Of a DNA stretch of 64,000 nt, positions 37,601 through 49,600 are shown in pieces. Each line of letters opens with the position of its first letter. Positions within the stretch are counted from its first letter, which is position 1. The translations under genes and the position numbers were made by a program. Source of the DNA: Thauera sp. Its GTDB lineage: Bacteria; Pseudomonadota; Gammaproteobacteria; Burkholderiales; Rhodocyclaceae. The notes under the pieces are model-generated. The model was not told where the DNA came from, did no database searches, and was given only the letters and a program-made list of their open reading frames with translations. The DNA lies in NCBI GenBank assembly GCA_024235615.1, contig JACKMB010000001.1, positions 620,001-684,000 of the forward strand. The letters run 5' to 3'.

Positions 37601-40600
37601 CACCACGTTGGACACCACCACCTGGAAGCTGTCGGTCTCGACGCTGTTGCCCTGCCCGGCCTGGTCGTCCGCGGTCACGGTCACGGTGTAGCTGCCGTCG
37701 TCCGGGAAGTAGTGCCAGATATTGAACACCGCCTCGCTGGTCGAATACTGCGTCGGCGCCGAGCCGTCACCCCAGTCCACCGTGATCAGGTGGGTGTCGG
37801 GGTCGGGGTCGCCGAGCGTGATCGCGTGGCTGAACCAGGTGCCCTCGGCCGCGGTGTCGTCGGCGCCGGCCTGCAGCGCGGGCGCGTCGTTCACATTTGC
37901 GAGATTGATGATCGAGAACACCGGGTTGGGCGCGTAGGCCACGCCGTCGCTGCCGGTCCAGGCGAACTGGTCGAGGCCGAAGTAATCCACGTCGCCCTGG
38001 TAGCTGAGCTTGCCGGCCTGCAGCTCGGCGAGGCTCACCTCCTGGCCCGGGAACACCGCCACGCCATCCACCTTCAGCGTGCCCTCGGCCGGCAGCGTGG
38101 TGATGCGGATCGCCGCCAGGTTCTGGCCCTCGGCATCGCTGAAGCTGTCGATGAAGAGCTGGGCGTCGAGCACGATCACCGCCTCTTCCTGGCCATTGAC
38201 CGTGAAGGGCGAGATCTGCGGCGCGGTGTTGCTGAAGCGCTGCAGGCGGATCTCGTAGGTGTCGTTGCCGCCGTCGGGCAGGCCGTCGCCGTTGCCGTCG
38301 CTCGAATACACATAGGACGACCAGGCCACCACGAAGCCGCCGTCGGCCATCGCGGTGATCGCCGGCTGCTGCTGCACGGAGGGCACGTAGCTGTTGACCA
38401 GGGTCTCGCCATCCACCTGGCGCCCTGCCGCGTCGTACTGCTGCAGGAAGACGTCGTAGGTGTTGGCCGCGCCGTAGGCATCGGTCCAGCTCACCACCCA
38501 GCCGCCATTGGCCAGGCCGGTGACCACCGGCTCGTACTGGTTGCTCGATGTGGTCGTGTTGACACGGAACTCGGCGCCGACGGTGGTGCCGTCGGCGGCG
38601 TAGCGCTGCGCATACACGCCGGCGCTGCTCAGGTCCTGCCCTTCGGAGCGCCACACCGCGATCCAGCCGCCATCGTCCAGCGCGGCCACGTCGGGTTCGT
38701 GCTGGCTGCCGTCTGTGTAGGTGTTGGCGCGGAAGGCGGTGCCCACCGCGTTACCGCTGGCGTCGAAACGCTGGCCGAAGACACCGTAGCCGTTGCCGTC
38801 CGTGCCGCTCGAGTCGGTCCACACCACGACGAAGCCGCCGTCCTCAAGCCAGGCGATCGAAGGTTCCGACTGATAGACGAAGGTCGAACCGAGCGGCGGG
38901 TTGGCGCGCGTCTCGGCGCCGATCTTGGCACCGCTCGCGTCCAGGCGCTGGAAGAAGATGTCCGCGTACTCGGCGTTCGAGGCGCTGTAGTAGTCGTGAT
39001 ACCAGGCGACCACGAAGCCACCATCGGCGCTCGCGGCGACATCGGGCTGGTACTGGTTGCTGGTGGTCATCGTGTTGACCAGGGTTTCACCGCCGACCGC
39101 CGCGCCGAGACCGTCGAAGACCTGCGCATACACGCCGGCCCCACTGCCATCCTGGTTGTCGGAGCGCCACACCACGGCGAAGCCGCCACCGGACAGGCCG
39201 ACGACCTGCGGCTCGTACTGCGCGCCGGTCGTGGTCGTGTTGACGCGGAATTCGCCGCCCACCGCGTTGTCGCCGGCGTCGTAGCGCTGGCCATAGACCC
39301 CGTAGCTGCTGCCGTCCGCCCCGCCCTCGTCGGTCCATACCACCACGTAGCCGCCGTCGGCCAGGTGGGCGATCGCCGGGTTCGTCTGCTGGCCGGCCAC
39401 CGTGGTGTTCACCTCGTGCTCGAGGCCGAGCGGCACCGCACCATCGACCTCGGGCGTCACGTTGATGGTGACGAACTTCGCATCGCTCGCCCCGCCGTCA
39501 CCGTCGGTCACGCGGATCGAGATCGTGCGGCTGACGAAGGGGTTGCTCGAGGTGTTCTGGTAGGTGAGGTTCTCGATCACCGACTCGACCGCCGGCACCG
39601 TGGCGTCGGCGTTGAACGCCACCACCAGCTTGCCGTGGTTGCTGCCGTCGGCGACGATGGTGCCGATCAGCACGCCCGAGTAATAGACGTTCAGCCCCGA
39701 CACGCGCACCTGGGTCGGGCCGTCGCCCTCGGAGCGGATGCCGAGCTGGTCCTGGTTTTCCAGCCCTTCCATGCCGAGCTGGTCCTGGCCACCGTAGCCG
39801 CTGATGTAGTCGACCTCCAGGCGGCCGCCGTCGAAGTTGGCCGAATCCACATCGACCAGGCCCACGCCCGCGTCGATCAGCTGCGGCGCGAGGTTGACCG
39901 CGTTCTCGCGGAAGGTCACCGACTCGGCCACGTCCACCAGCTCCGGATTGGCCTGGCGGCTGAAGTCCGCCGGGTCGCCGAACACGCGCTGGAAGATGCC
40001 GTAGGTGTTGGCGTCGGTGTCGTCGCGGTAGTCGGTCCAGCTCACCACGAAGTTGCCGTTGGCCAGCGCCAGCACCACCGGGGTCTGGGCCCAGTTGGCG
40101 TCCTTCACATCCACCCGGGTCTGGCCGTCCACCGGCAGGCCGGCGGCGTCGTACTGCTGCAGCCAGATCTCGCCGCCCGCGGCCCACGCGATCACGTAGC
40201 CGCCGTTGTCGAGGCCGGCAACTGAAGGCTGCTCCTCATTGGCATTGGTCGTGGTGTTGACACGGAACTCGTCGCCGACCGGCGTGCCGTCCGCGTCATA
40301 GCGCTGCGCGAAGACGCCGGTCGTGCTGCCGCCGTCCTGGTAGTACGAGGTCCACGCCACCACGAAGCCGCCGTCGGCGAGCGCGGCGATGCTGGGTTCG
40401 TACTGGTAGTACGGAGTGTAGGTGTTGATCTGGAACTCGGCGCCGAGCGCGCTGCCGTCGGCAGCGAAGCGCTGGCCGAAGACCCCGGCATAGCCCCCGT
40501 CACCATCCGAGTTGCCATCCGAGCGCCAGGTAACCACGAAGCTGCCATCGGCGAGCACTGTGATGGCGGGTTCGTACTGGTAGTTGTTCTCGAGGCCTGA

Positions 40601-43600
40601 GCTGGTGTTGGCGCGCGTCTCGGCGCCGAGCGGCTGGCCGTTGGCGTCGAAGCGCTGCAAGAAGACGTCGTAATAGCGGCCGTCCTGATAGCCATCCGAA
40701 CGCCACGCCACCACGAAGCCGCCTCCCAGGCTGGCCACGGTCGGTTGGTACTGGTTGCTGCTGGTACTGGCGTTCACCAGGAAGGCCTCGCCCACCTGCA
40801 GGCCGTCGGCGTCGTAGCGCTGGCCGAACACGCCGTAGCCGCTGCCGTCGGCGCTACCGCGGTCGGTCCACACCACGACGAAGCCGCCGCCGCTCAGGCT
40901 GGCAATCGCAGGCTCGACCTGGTCGTATGGCGTGTAGTCGTTGACCTGGAACTGGTTGCCCACCGCCACGCCCTGCGCGTCGTAGCGCTGGCCGTACACG
41001 CCGTAGCCCCAGCCGTCCTGACCCTGCGAAGTCCACACCGTGACGTAGCCGCCGTCTGCCAGCCGCGCCATCGCCGGCTGACTCTGCCCGTTCGGCGTCC
41101 AGGTGTTGACCACCTCTTCCTCGAAGAGCGGGCGGGCGCCGTCGTAATCGGGCGTCACCTCGATCGTGACCAGGCGCGGCGCGCTCGCGCCGCCGGCACC
41201 GTCGCTCACCTGGATCGACACCGTGCGGGTGGCGACCGGGTTGGACACGCTGTTGGCGTAGGTCAGGTTCTCGATCACCGCCTCCACCGCCTGGGCGGTG
41301 GCGCTGGCGTTGAAGGCCACGACGAGGTCGCGGCCGTCCTGGCCGTCCGAGGTGACGGTGCCGATCGCCACCCCACCATAGCTCACCGTGGTTCCGGAGA
41401 CGCCGACCTGGCCGGCGGCGCTGCCCTGGTGGCGGATGCCGAAGGCGTCCTGCGTCTGCGCCTCCTGCACCAGCTGGGCCTGCTGGATGTTGCCGTAGCC
41501 CGACAGCACGCTCACCACGAGCTGGCCGCCGGCGAAGTTCGCCGAGTCGGCATCGGACAGGCGCACCGCGCCGTCGATGAGCTGCGGCGTGGCGTTGACC
41601 ACGTTCTCGTCGAAGCGGACGCCGGTCGCCACATCCACGAGCTCGGGCGCCGCGGAGCGCACGATCGAGCCCGGCGTACCCAGGATCTGCGAGAACACGC
41701 CGTAGGTATTCGGGGTAGCGGATTCCTGGTTGTAGCCTGCCCACGTCACGACGAAGTTGCCGCCGGCGAGCCCGGCGATGTCCGGCATGTACTGGGTGCT
41801 GGCGATCGTCGTGTTGACGAGGGTCGCGCCGTCGACCTTGTTGCCGGCAGCGTCGAATTGCTGGACGACCACATCCTGGCTGCTGCCGCCAGGGAGGTTG
41901 CCGGTGTCCCACGCGACCACGAAACCGCCGTTGTCGAGCGCGGCCACGCGCGCGTAGTCCTGATAGGAACTGCTCTCTACCGTGCTGACCTGGATCTGTC
42001 CTCCGACCTTCGCCCCCGCCGCATCGAAGCGCTGGGCGTAGATCAGGTCGTCCGCCGACCACCACACCACGACGAAGCCGCCGTCAGACAGCACCGCAAC
42101 GTCGTGACCGTACTGGTTGCCGGCGACCGTGCTCGGGACGACCTGCTCGGCCACCGCCACCGAACCGTCGGCGTTGAAGACCTTGGCGAAGACACCGTAA
42201 CCGCTGCCATCGGCACCGCTGGTGTCGCCGTAGACCGCGACGAACTTGCCGTCCGCCAGCGCCGCGAGGCGCGGGTTGAATTGAGTGGATGCGGTGGTGG
42301 TGTTGAGGGTGAACTCGCCGCCGAGCGGGCTGCCGTCGGCCGCGTAGCGCTGGGCGAGCACGTCGTAGGGGTAGTTGGAAGTCGCCGCGGTGTAGTCGCT
42401 GCGGTAGGCCACTACGAAGCTGCCGTCGGTCAGTCCGACCACCGCCGGCTCGTACTGGTTGGAGGCCGTGCTGGTATTGACCTGGAACTCGCCGCCCATG
42501 GCAGCACCATCGGCGCCGTAGCGCTGGGCATAGATCCCCGCGCTGGAGCCGTCCTGGGAATCCGAGCGCCAGGCGACGACGAAGCCGCCGTCGGGCAGGG
42601 AGGCGATCGCCGGCTCGTACTGCGCATCCAGGCTCTGGCTATTGACCTGGAACTCGGCGCCGACCGCCGCCCCCTTGGCGTCGTAGCGCTGGCCGAACAC
42701 GCCGTAGGAGCTGCCGTCCTGCGCGCCATCCGAGCGCCACACCACCACGTAGCCACCCGCATTCGGCCCCTGCAGCGAGCTCACCGCCGGAGTGGTCTGC
42801 TGGTCGGCTTCATAGCTGTTGACCTGCTGCTCGCCGAAGAGCCTGCTCGCCCCGTCGAGCTCGGGCGTCACGGTGATCTGCACCGTGTGCGCCGCGCTGG
42901 CGCCGCCGGCGCCGTCATTGACGCGGATGCTCACCAGCCGGCTCGCCGCCGGATCGGTGGAGCTGTTGGCGTAGGTCAGGTTCTCGATCAGGGCCTCGAC
43001 CGCCTGCGGGGTCGCGCTGGCGTTCAGGCTCACCACCAAGTCGGCGCCGTTGGCACCGTTCGACACCAGGGTGCCGATCGCGACGCCACCGTAGCTCACG
43101 GTGTTGCCCGACACGCCGATCTGGCCCGGGTCGGTGCCCTGGTTGCGGATACCGAGCTGGTCCTGCGCGAGCTGGTACACCGCCTGGTTCTGTCCGGCCG
43201 GAATGACCGCCGCGACCAACTGGCCGCCGGCGAAGTTCGCCGAGTCGGCATCCGACAGGCGCACCGCGGCGTCGATGAGTTGCGGCGCGGCATTCACCGC
43301 GTTCTCGGCGTAGCTCACGCTGGCGACCAGATCCGCGAGTTCCGGCGCGGCCGAGCGCGTCACCGTGCCGGGCTCGCCGAACATGCGGGTGAACACGCCG
43401 TAGCTGTTGGCGCTGCCGGCCTCCTGGTCGTAGCTCGCCCACGCCACGACGAAGTTGCTGCCGGTAAGCCCGGCGATGTCGGGCAGGTACTGCGTGCTGG
43501 CGGTATTCGCGTTGGCCACGATCGGACCATCGACCTTGTTGCCCGCAGCATCGAATTGCTGCAACAGCACATCGTAGGTATAGCTGCCCGCCGGGTTGGT

Positions 43601-46600
43601 GTAGCTGTCCCAGGCGACCACGAAGCCGCCGTCGGCGAGCGCGGCCACGCGCGCATAGTCCTGGAAGGGAACGCTGTCGGCCGTGCTGACCTGGAACTGG
43701 CCGCCGCTCTTCGCGCCAGCAGCGTCGAAGCGCTGGCCGTGGATCTGGTCGTCGGCAGACGACCACCACACCACGACGTAACCGCCGTCGGCCAGCACCG
43801 CCACATCGTGGCCATACTGGTTGCCGGCGACCGTGGTCGGCACCACCTGCTCGGCCACCGCCACCGAGCCGTCGGCGTTGAACACCTTGCTGAACACACC
43901 GTAGCCGCTGCCGTCGTTGCTGCTTGCGTCGCCGTAGACCGCGACGAACTTGCCACCGGGCAGCGCGGCCAGGCGCGGGTTGAACTGGGTACCCGAGACC
44001 GTGGTGTTGAGGGTGAACTCGTCGGCGAGCAGGGTGCCATCGGCCGCGTAGCGCTTGGCCAGCACGTCCTGGGCGTAGCTCGCGCTCGCGTCGGTGTAGT
44101 CGCTGCGATAGGCCACCACGAAGCTGCCATCCGACAGACCGACCACCGCCGGCTCGTACTGGCTGTAGACGGTGGTAGTGTTGACCTGGAACTCGCCTCC
44201 CACCGGCAGGCCGTCGGCACCGTAGATCTGCGCGTGCACGCTCTCGCCCGAGCCGTCCTGGCCGCTCGAGCGCCACACCACGACGAAGCCACCGTTGGCG
44301 AGCGAGGCGAGCTCGGGCTCGTACTGGCTGCTCTGGGTGTAGGTGTTGACCTGGAACTCGGCGCCGAGCGCAGCGCCCTTGGCGTCGTAGCGCTGGCCAT
44401 AGACGCCGTAGGAGCTGCCGTCCTGCGCGCCATCCGAGCGCCACACCACCACATAGCCGCCGGCGTTCGCGCCCTGCAGGCCGGTCACGACCGGCGTGAT
44501 CTGATAATCCGCCTCGTAGGTGTTGGCCTGCTGCTCGTCGAACAGCGGGCTGGCACCGTCGATCTCCGGCGTCACGTTGATCACCATCTGGCTGGCGCTG
44601 CTCGCCACGCCGGCGCCGTCGCGCACCACCACCTGGATCGTGCGCGCGGCGAGCGGGCCGTCGGAGCTCGTGCGGTAGCTCAGGTTCTCGAGCACGCGCT
44701 CGATCGCCGCGGCGGTCGCGCTGGCATTGAAGTTGATCACCAGCTGGTCGCCGTTGACGCCGTTGTCGGCGGCAGCGATCGTGCCGATCAGCGTGCCGCC
44801 GTAGCTCACGTCCGAGCCGGACACGCCGACCTGGCCGGCACCGGAGCCCTCGTCACGGATCGACAGCTGGTCGTCCACCCGGCCGCTGCTCGAGACATAG
44901 GACACGGTGAGGCTGCCGGCGTTGAAGCCGGTGGCGCCGTTGTAGGCGAGCTGCACGCCCGGGTCGAGCACCACCCCGGCCTCGGCGGCGGACTCCGCCA
45001 GCGTGACTGCCGATTCGAGATCCTGCAGATCCACCGTCGCCGGGCTCACGCTCGCCTGGATGCGCACCAGCATCTGCTGCGCGGCACTCGCCCCACCGTC
45101 GCCGTCGAACAGGCGGAAGCCGAGGTAGCGGTCGGTCTGGCTGCTGCCGGGGGCCGCGTTCACGTAGGTCAGGCTCTGCACCAGCGCCTGCACCGCCTCG
45201 GCGGTGGCGTCGGCATCGAAACTCACCACCAGGTTCGCGCCCGCCGCCCCGCCGCTGAAGGTGCCGATCACGCTGCCGCCGTAGCTGAGCTCGTTGCCGG
45301 ACACGGTGATCGGGCCTGCGGCGGCGAATCCGAGGGTCTCGTTCGCGTGCGAGGTCGGGCTGCCGTCGAGGAACTGCACGATCAGGCTGCCGCCATCGAA
45401 ATCGGCCGAATCGACATCGCGCACGAGCACGGCCGCATCGAGGGTCCGCGCCGTGCCCGCGTAGAACGGGGAGGCGTTGTCGTAGGACAGCGTGAGCGTG
45501 CCGCGCAGGTCGTCGAGCACCGGGTCGGCCGACGGACGTGCCAGCTCGGCCGCATCGCCGAAGAGCTGCTGGCGGATCTCGTTGGTGTTGTTGCCGCCGT
45601 TGGCGCTGCTCGCGTAGCCGCTATAAACCACCACGAAGTTGCCGTTGCCGAGGTCCGCCACCGCAGGCTCGGCGGCCGTGCTGTTGTCTGGGGACTCGAG
45701 CTTGCGCTGGCCGTCGATCGCGTTGCCCGCGGCGTCGTACTCGCGGATGTAGACGTCGTTCTGCGTGCCGGCTCCGGACTCGTCGTAGTTGTCGTTATAG
45801 AAGCTCACCACGAAGCCGCCGGTCGACAGCGCGGTCACCTCGGCCTGGTACTGCCCGCCGGCCGTGGTCTCGTTGACCCGGAACTCGCCGCCCACCTTGA
45901 CGCCCGCCGCGTCGAAGCGCTGGCCATAGACGCCCCATGTGCTGGCGCTGTCCTGGTCGTAGGCCGACCACACCACCACGAAGCCGCCATCCGCGAGGAC
46001 CGCGACGTTGGGCGCGTGGTCGCCGTTGTTGCCGGCGGACTGCTGGTTGTCCGTCGTCGTGTTGACGAGGAAGGTGCTGCCGAAGGTGTCGGTGCCGGCA
46101 TCGTAGATGCGGCCGAAGACGCCGTTGCTGCTACCGTCGTTGGCACCGCTGTCGGCCCAGACGATCACCAGGTCGCCGTCGGCGCGTCCGGCCACGTCGG
46201 GCACGAACTGGCCTCCCGACTGCGCGCTGGCGCTGCCCGGCGCGGTACTGACCAGGGTCTCGACCCCCTGCTTGGCCCCCGCATTGTCGAAGCGCTGCAG
46301 GTAGATGTCGCTACCGTTGGACCACACCGCGGCAAAGCCGCCGGGGTAGGCCGCGACGTTGGTGTGGTACTGCGTACCCGAGGTGGTGGTATTGAGCAGG
46401 AGCTGCCCGCCCTGGGCGACACCCGCGGCATCGAAGCGCTGCGCGTAGCTGCCCCAGCCGCTGCCGTCGTTGCCGCCGTTGTCCTGCCAGCTCACCACGA
46501 AGCCGCCGTCCGACAGCGCCGCGATCTGCGGCCAGCTCTGCTCGCCGTTGACGAGTGTGTTGACGCGGAACTCGGCCCCGAGCGCCTCGCCGTTGTTGGC

Positions 46601-49600
46601 GAAGCGTTGGGCGTAGATTCCCCATGTGCTGGCCGCATCCTGGCCGTACGAGGCCCACGCGACCACGTAGCTGCCGTCGGCGAGCGCCACCGCCGCCGGC
46701 CACTCCTGCGTGCTCGGCGTGTAGGTGTTGACCACCTCCTCCGCCCACACCCGCGGCGCGCCGTCCAGGCTCGGGCTCACCGTGATCGTCAGCATGCGGG
46801 CATCGCTGCTGGCACCGTCGCCGTCGCTCACGCGCAGGCCGAGCGTGCGGCTGGCGTTGGGGCTTACGTCCGTGTTCGCGTAGCCGAGGCGCTCGATCAG
46901 CGCCTCGACGGCCTCGACGGTGGCCGCGGCACTGGTGAAGTCGATGCGCAGGTTGGCACCATCGGCCCCGCCGCTGATCGTGCCGATCGCGGCTCCGCCG
47001 TAGCGCACCGTGCTGCCATCGACGCCGATCTGCCCGGCGTTGTTACCCTCGTGCACGACGCCGAGCTGGTCCTCGGCGCTACCGCCGCGGATGTGGTACA
47101 GGTCCAGGCGCCCGCCGGCGAAGTCGGCCGAATCCGCGTCGCTCAGGCCCACCGCGGCGTCGATGAGCTGCAGGCCAGCGTTGACCTCGTCCTCGATGAA
47201 GTTGACGGTGCCGGTGAAGTCGCCGACTTGCGGGCTCGCCGAGCGCGCCAGCTCGGCGGCGTCGCCGAAGAGCTGCTGGCGGATCTCGTGGGTGTTGTTC
47301 CCACCGTTGGCGCTGGTGGCGTAGCTGCTGTAGATCACCGCGAAGTTGCCGCTACCGAGGTCGGCCACCACCGGCCGATACGCCGTGCCGTTGTCGGGCG
47401 ACTCGAGCTTGCGCTGGCCGTCGATGGCGTTGCCCGCGGCATCGTATTCGCGGATGTAGACGTCGTTCTGCGTCCCGGTCCCCGAGACGTCGTAATTGTC
47501 GTTGTAGAAGGCGACGACGAAGCCGCCAGACGACAGCGCAGTGACCTCGGCCATGTACTGGCTGCCGGCGGTGGTCTCGTTGACCTGGAACTCGCCGCCC
47601 ACCTTGCCGCCCGCGGCGTCGAAGCGCTGGCCGTAAACGCCCCAGGTGCTAGCGCTTTCCTGGTCGTAGGACGACCACACGACGACGAAGCCGCCGCCTG
47701 TGAGCGTGGACACCGTGGGGGCATGATTTTCGTCGCTCGCGGAGCCCTGGTAGCTGGCGGTCGTCGTGGTGACCAGGAAGCTGCTTCCGAAGGTCGCGGT
47801 GTCGGCGTCGTAGAGCCGCCCGAACACACCGTGGGAGCTGCCGTCGTTGCCCCCCCCGTCGGCCCACACGATCATCAGGTCGCCATTGGCCGTGGCCGCA
47901 ATGTCGGGCAGGTACTGGGCGCCGGACTGCGCCGAGGCGGAGCCGACCGCGGTGCTGACGAGGGTTTCGCCCCCCAGCTTGCCCCCGGCGTTGTCGAAGC
48001 GCTGCAGGACGATGTCGCTGCCGTTGGACCACACCGCCGCGAAGCCGTCGGTGTAGGCCGCGACGTTGGTGTGGTACTGCGTGCCGGAGGTCGTGGTGTT
48101 GAGCAGGAGCTGCCCGCCCTGGGCGTTGCCTGCGGCGTCGAAGCGCTGCGCGAAGCTGCCCCAGCCGCTGCCATCGTTGCCGGCGCTGTCCTGCCAGCTG
48201 ATCACGAAGCCGCCGTCCGACAGCGCGGCGATCTGCGCCCAGCTCTGGTCGCCACCGACCAGGGTATTGACGCGGAACTCGGGCCCGATCGCCTCGCCGT
48301 TGCTGGCGAAGCGCTGCGCAAAGATCCCCCAGCCGCTGCCGTCCTGGCCACCGTTGGACTGCCAGGCCACCACATAGCTGCCATCGGCGAGCGTCGCCGT
48401 GGCCGGCCACTCCTGCGCATTCGCGGTCCAGGTATTGACCACCTCCTCCGCCCACACCCGCGGCGCGCCGTCCACGCTGGAGCTCACCGTAATCGTCAGC
48501 ATGTTGGGGTTGCTGGTGCCGCCGTCGCCGTCGCTGACGCGCAGGCCGAGCGTGCGGCTGGCGTTGGGGTTCTGGTCGTCGTTGCCATAACCCAGGCGCT
48601 GGATCAGCGCCTCCACCGCCTCGACCGTGGCCGCGGTGCTGGTGAAGTCGATGCGCAAGTTGGCGCCGTCGGCGCCGCCGCTGATCGTGCCGATCGCGAC
48701 TCCGCCATAGCTCACCGTGTTGCCGGCGACGCCGATCTGGCCCGCGCCATCGCCCTGATGCACGACGCCGAGCTGGTCCTCGGCGCTGCCGCCCTGGAGG
48801 TAGAAGAGGTCGAGCCGACCGCCGGAGAAGTTGGCCGAATCCGGGTCGCTCAGCCCCACCGCGGCGTCGATGACCTGCAGGGCGGTGTTGACGTCGTTCT
48901 CGACGAAGCTGACCGTGCCGGTGAAGTCCGCGAGCTGCGGGCTCGCCGAGCGCGCCAGCTCGGCGGCGTCGCCGAAAAGCTGCTGGCGGATCTCATGGGT
49001 GTTGTTGCCGCCGTTGGCGCTGGTGGCGTAGCTGCTGTAGATCACCGCGAAGTTGCCGCTGCCGAGGTCGGCCACCACCGGCTGGTAGGCCGTGCTGTTG
49101 TCGGGCGAGACGAGCTTGCGCTGGCCGTCGACCGCGTTGCCCGCGGCGTCGTACTCGCGGATATAGACGTCGGAAGTCGTCCCGCTCCCCGAGACGTCGT
49201 AGTTGTCGTTGTAGAAGGCCACCACGAAGCCGCCGGACGACAGCGCGGTCACCTCGGACATGTACTGGCTGCCGGTGGTCGTCTCATTGACGCGGAACTC
49301 GCCGCCCACCTTGTTGCCCGTGGCGTCGAAGCGCTGGCCATACACGCCCCAGCCGCTGCCGTCGGTGTCGCTCGACGGCCACACCACCACGAAGCCGCCG
49401 TCGGCGAGCACCGCCACGTTGGCGACGTATTCGCCGTAGCCGTTGTAGCTCTGGTTGCCAGTGGTGGTCGTGTTGACCAGGAAGCTGGTGCCGAAGCCGC
49501 TGCCCGGCGTGTAGATGCGCGCGAAGACGCCATCGCCGCTGCCGTCGTTGGCGCCCGCATCGGTCCACACCACGACGAAGCGGCCGTCGGTCCAGGCCGC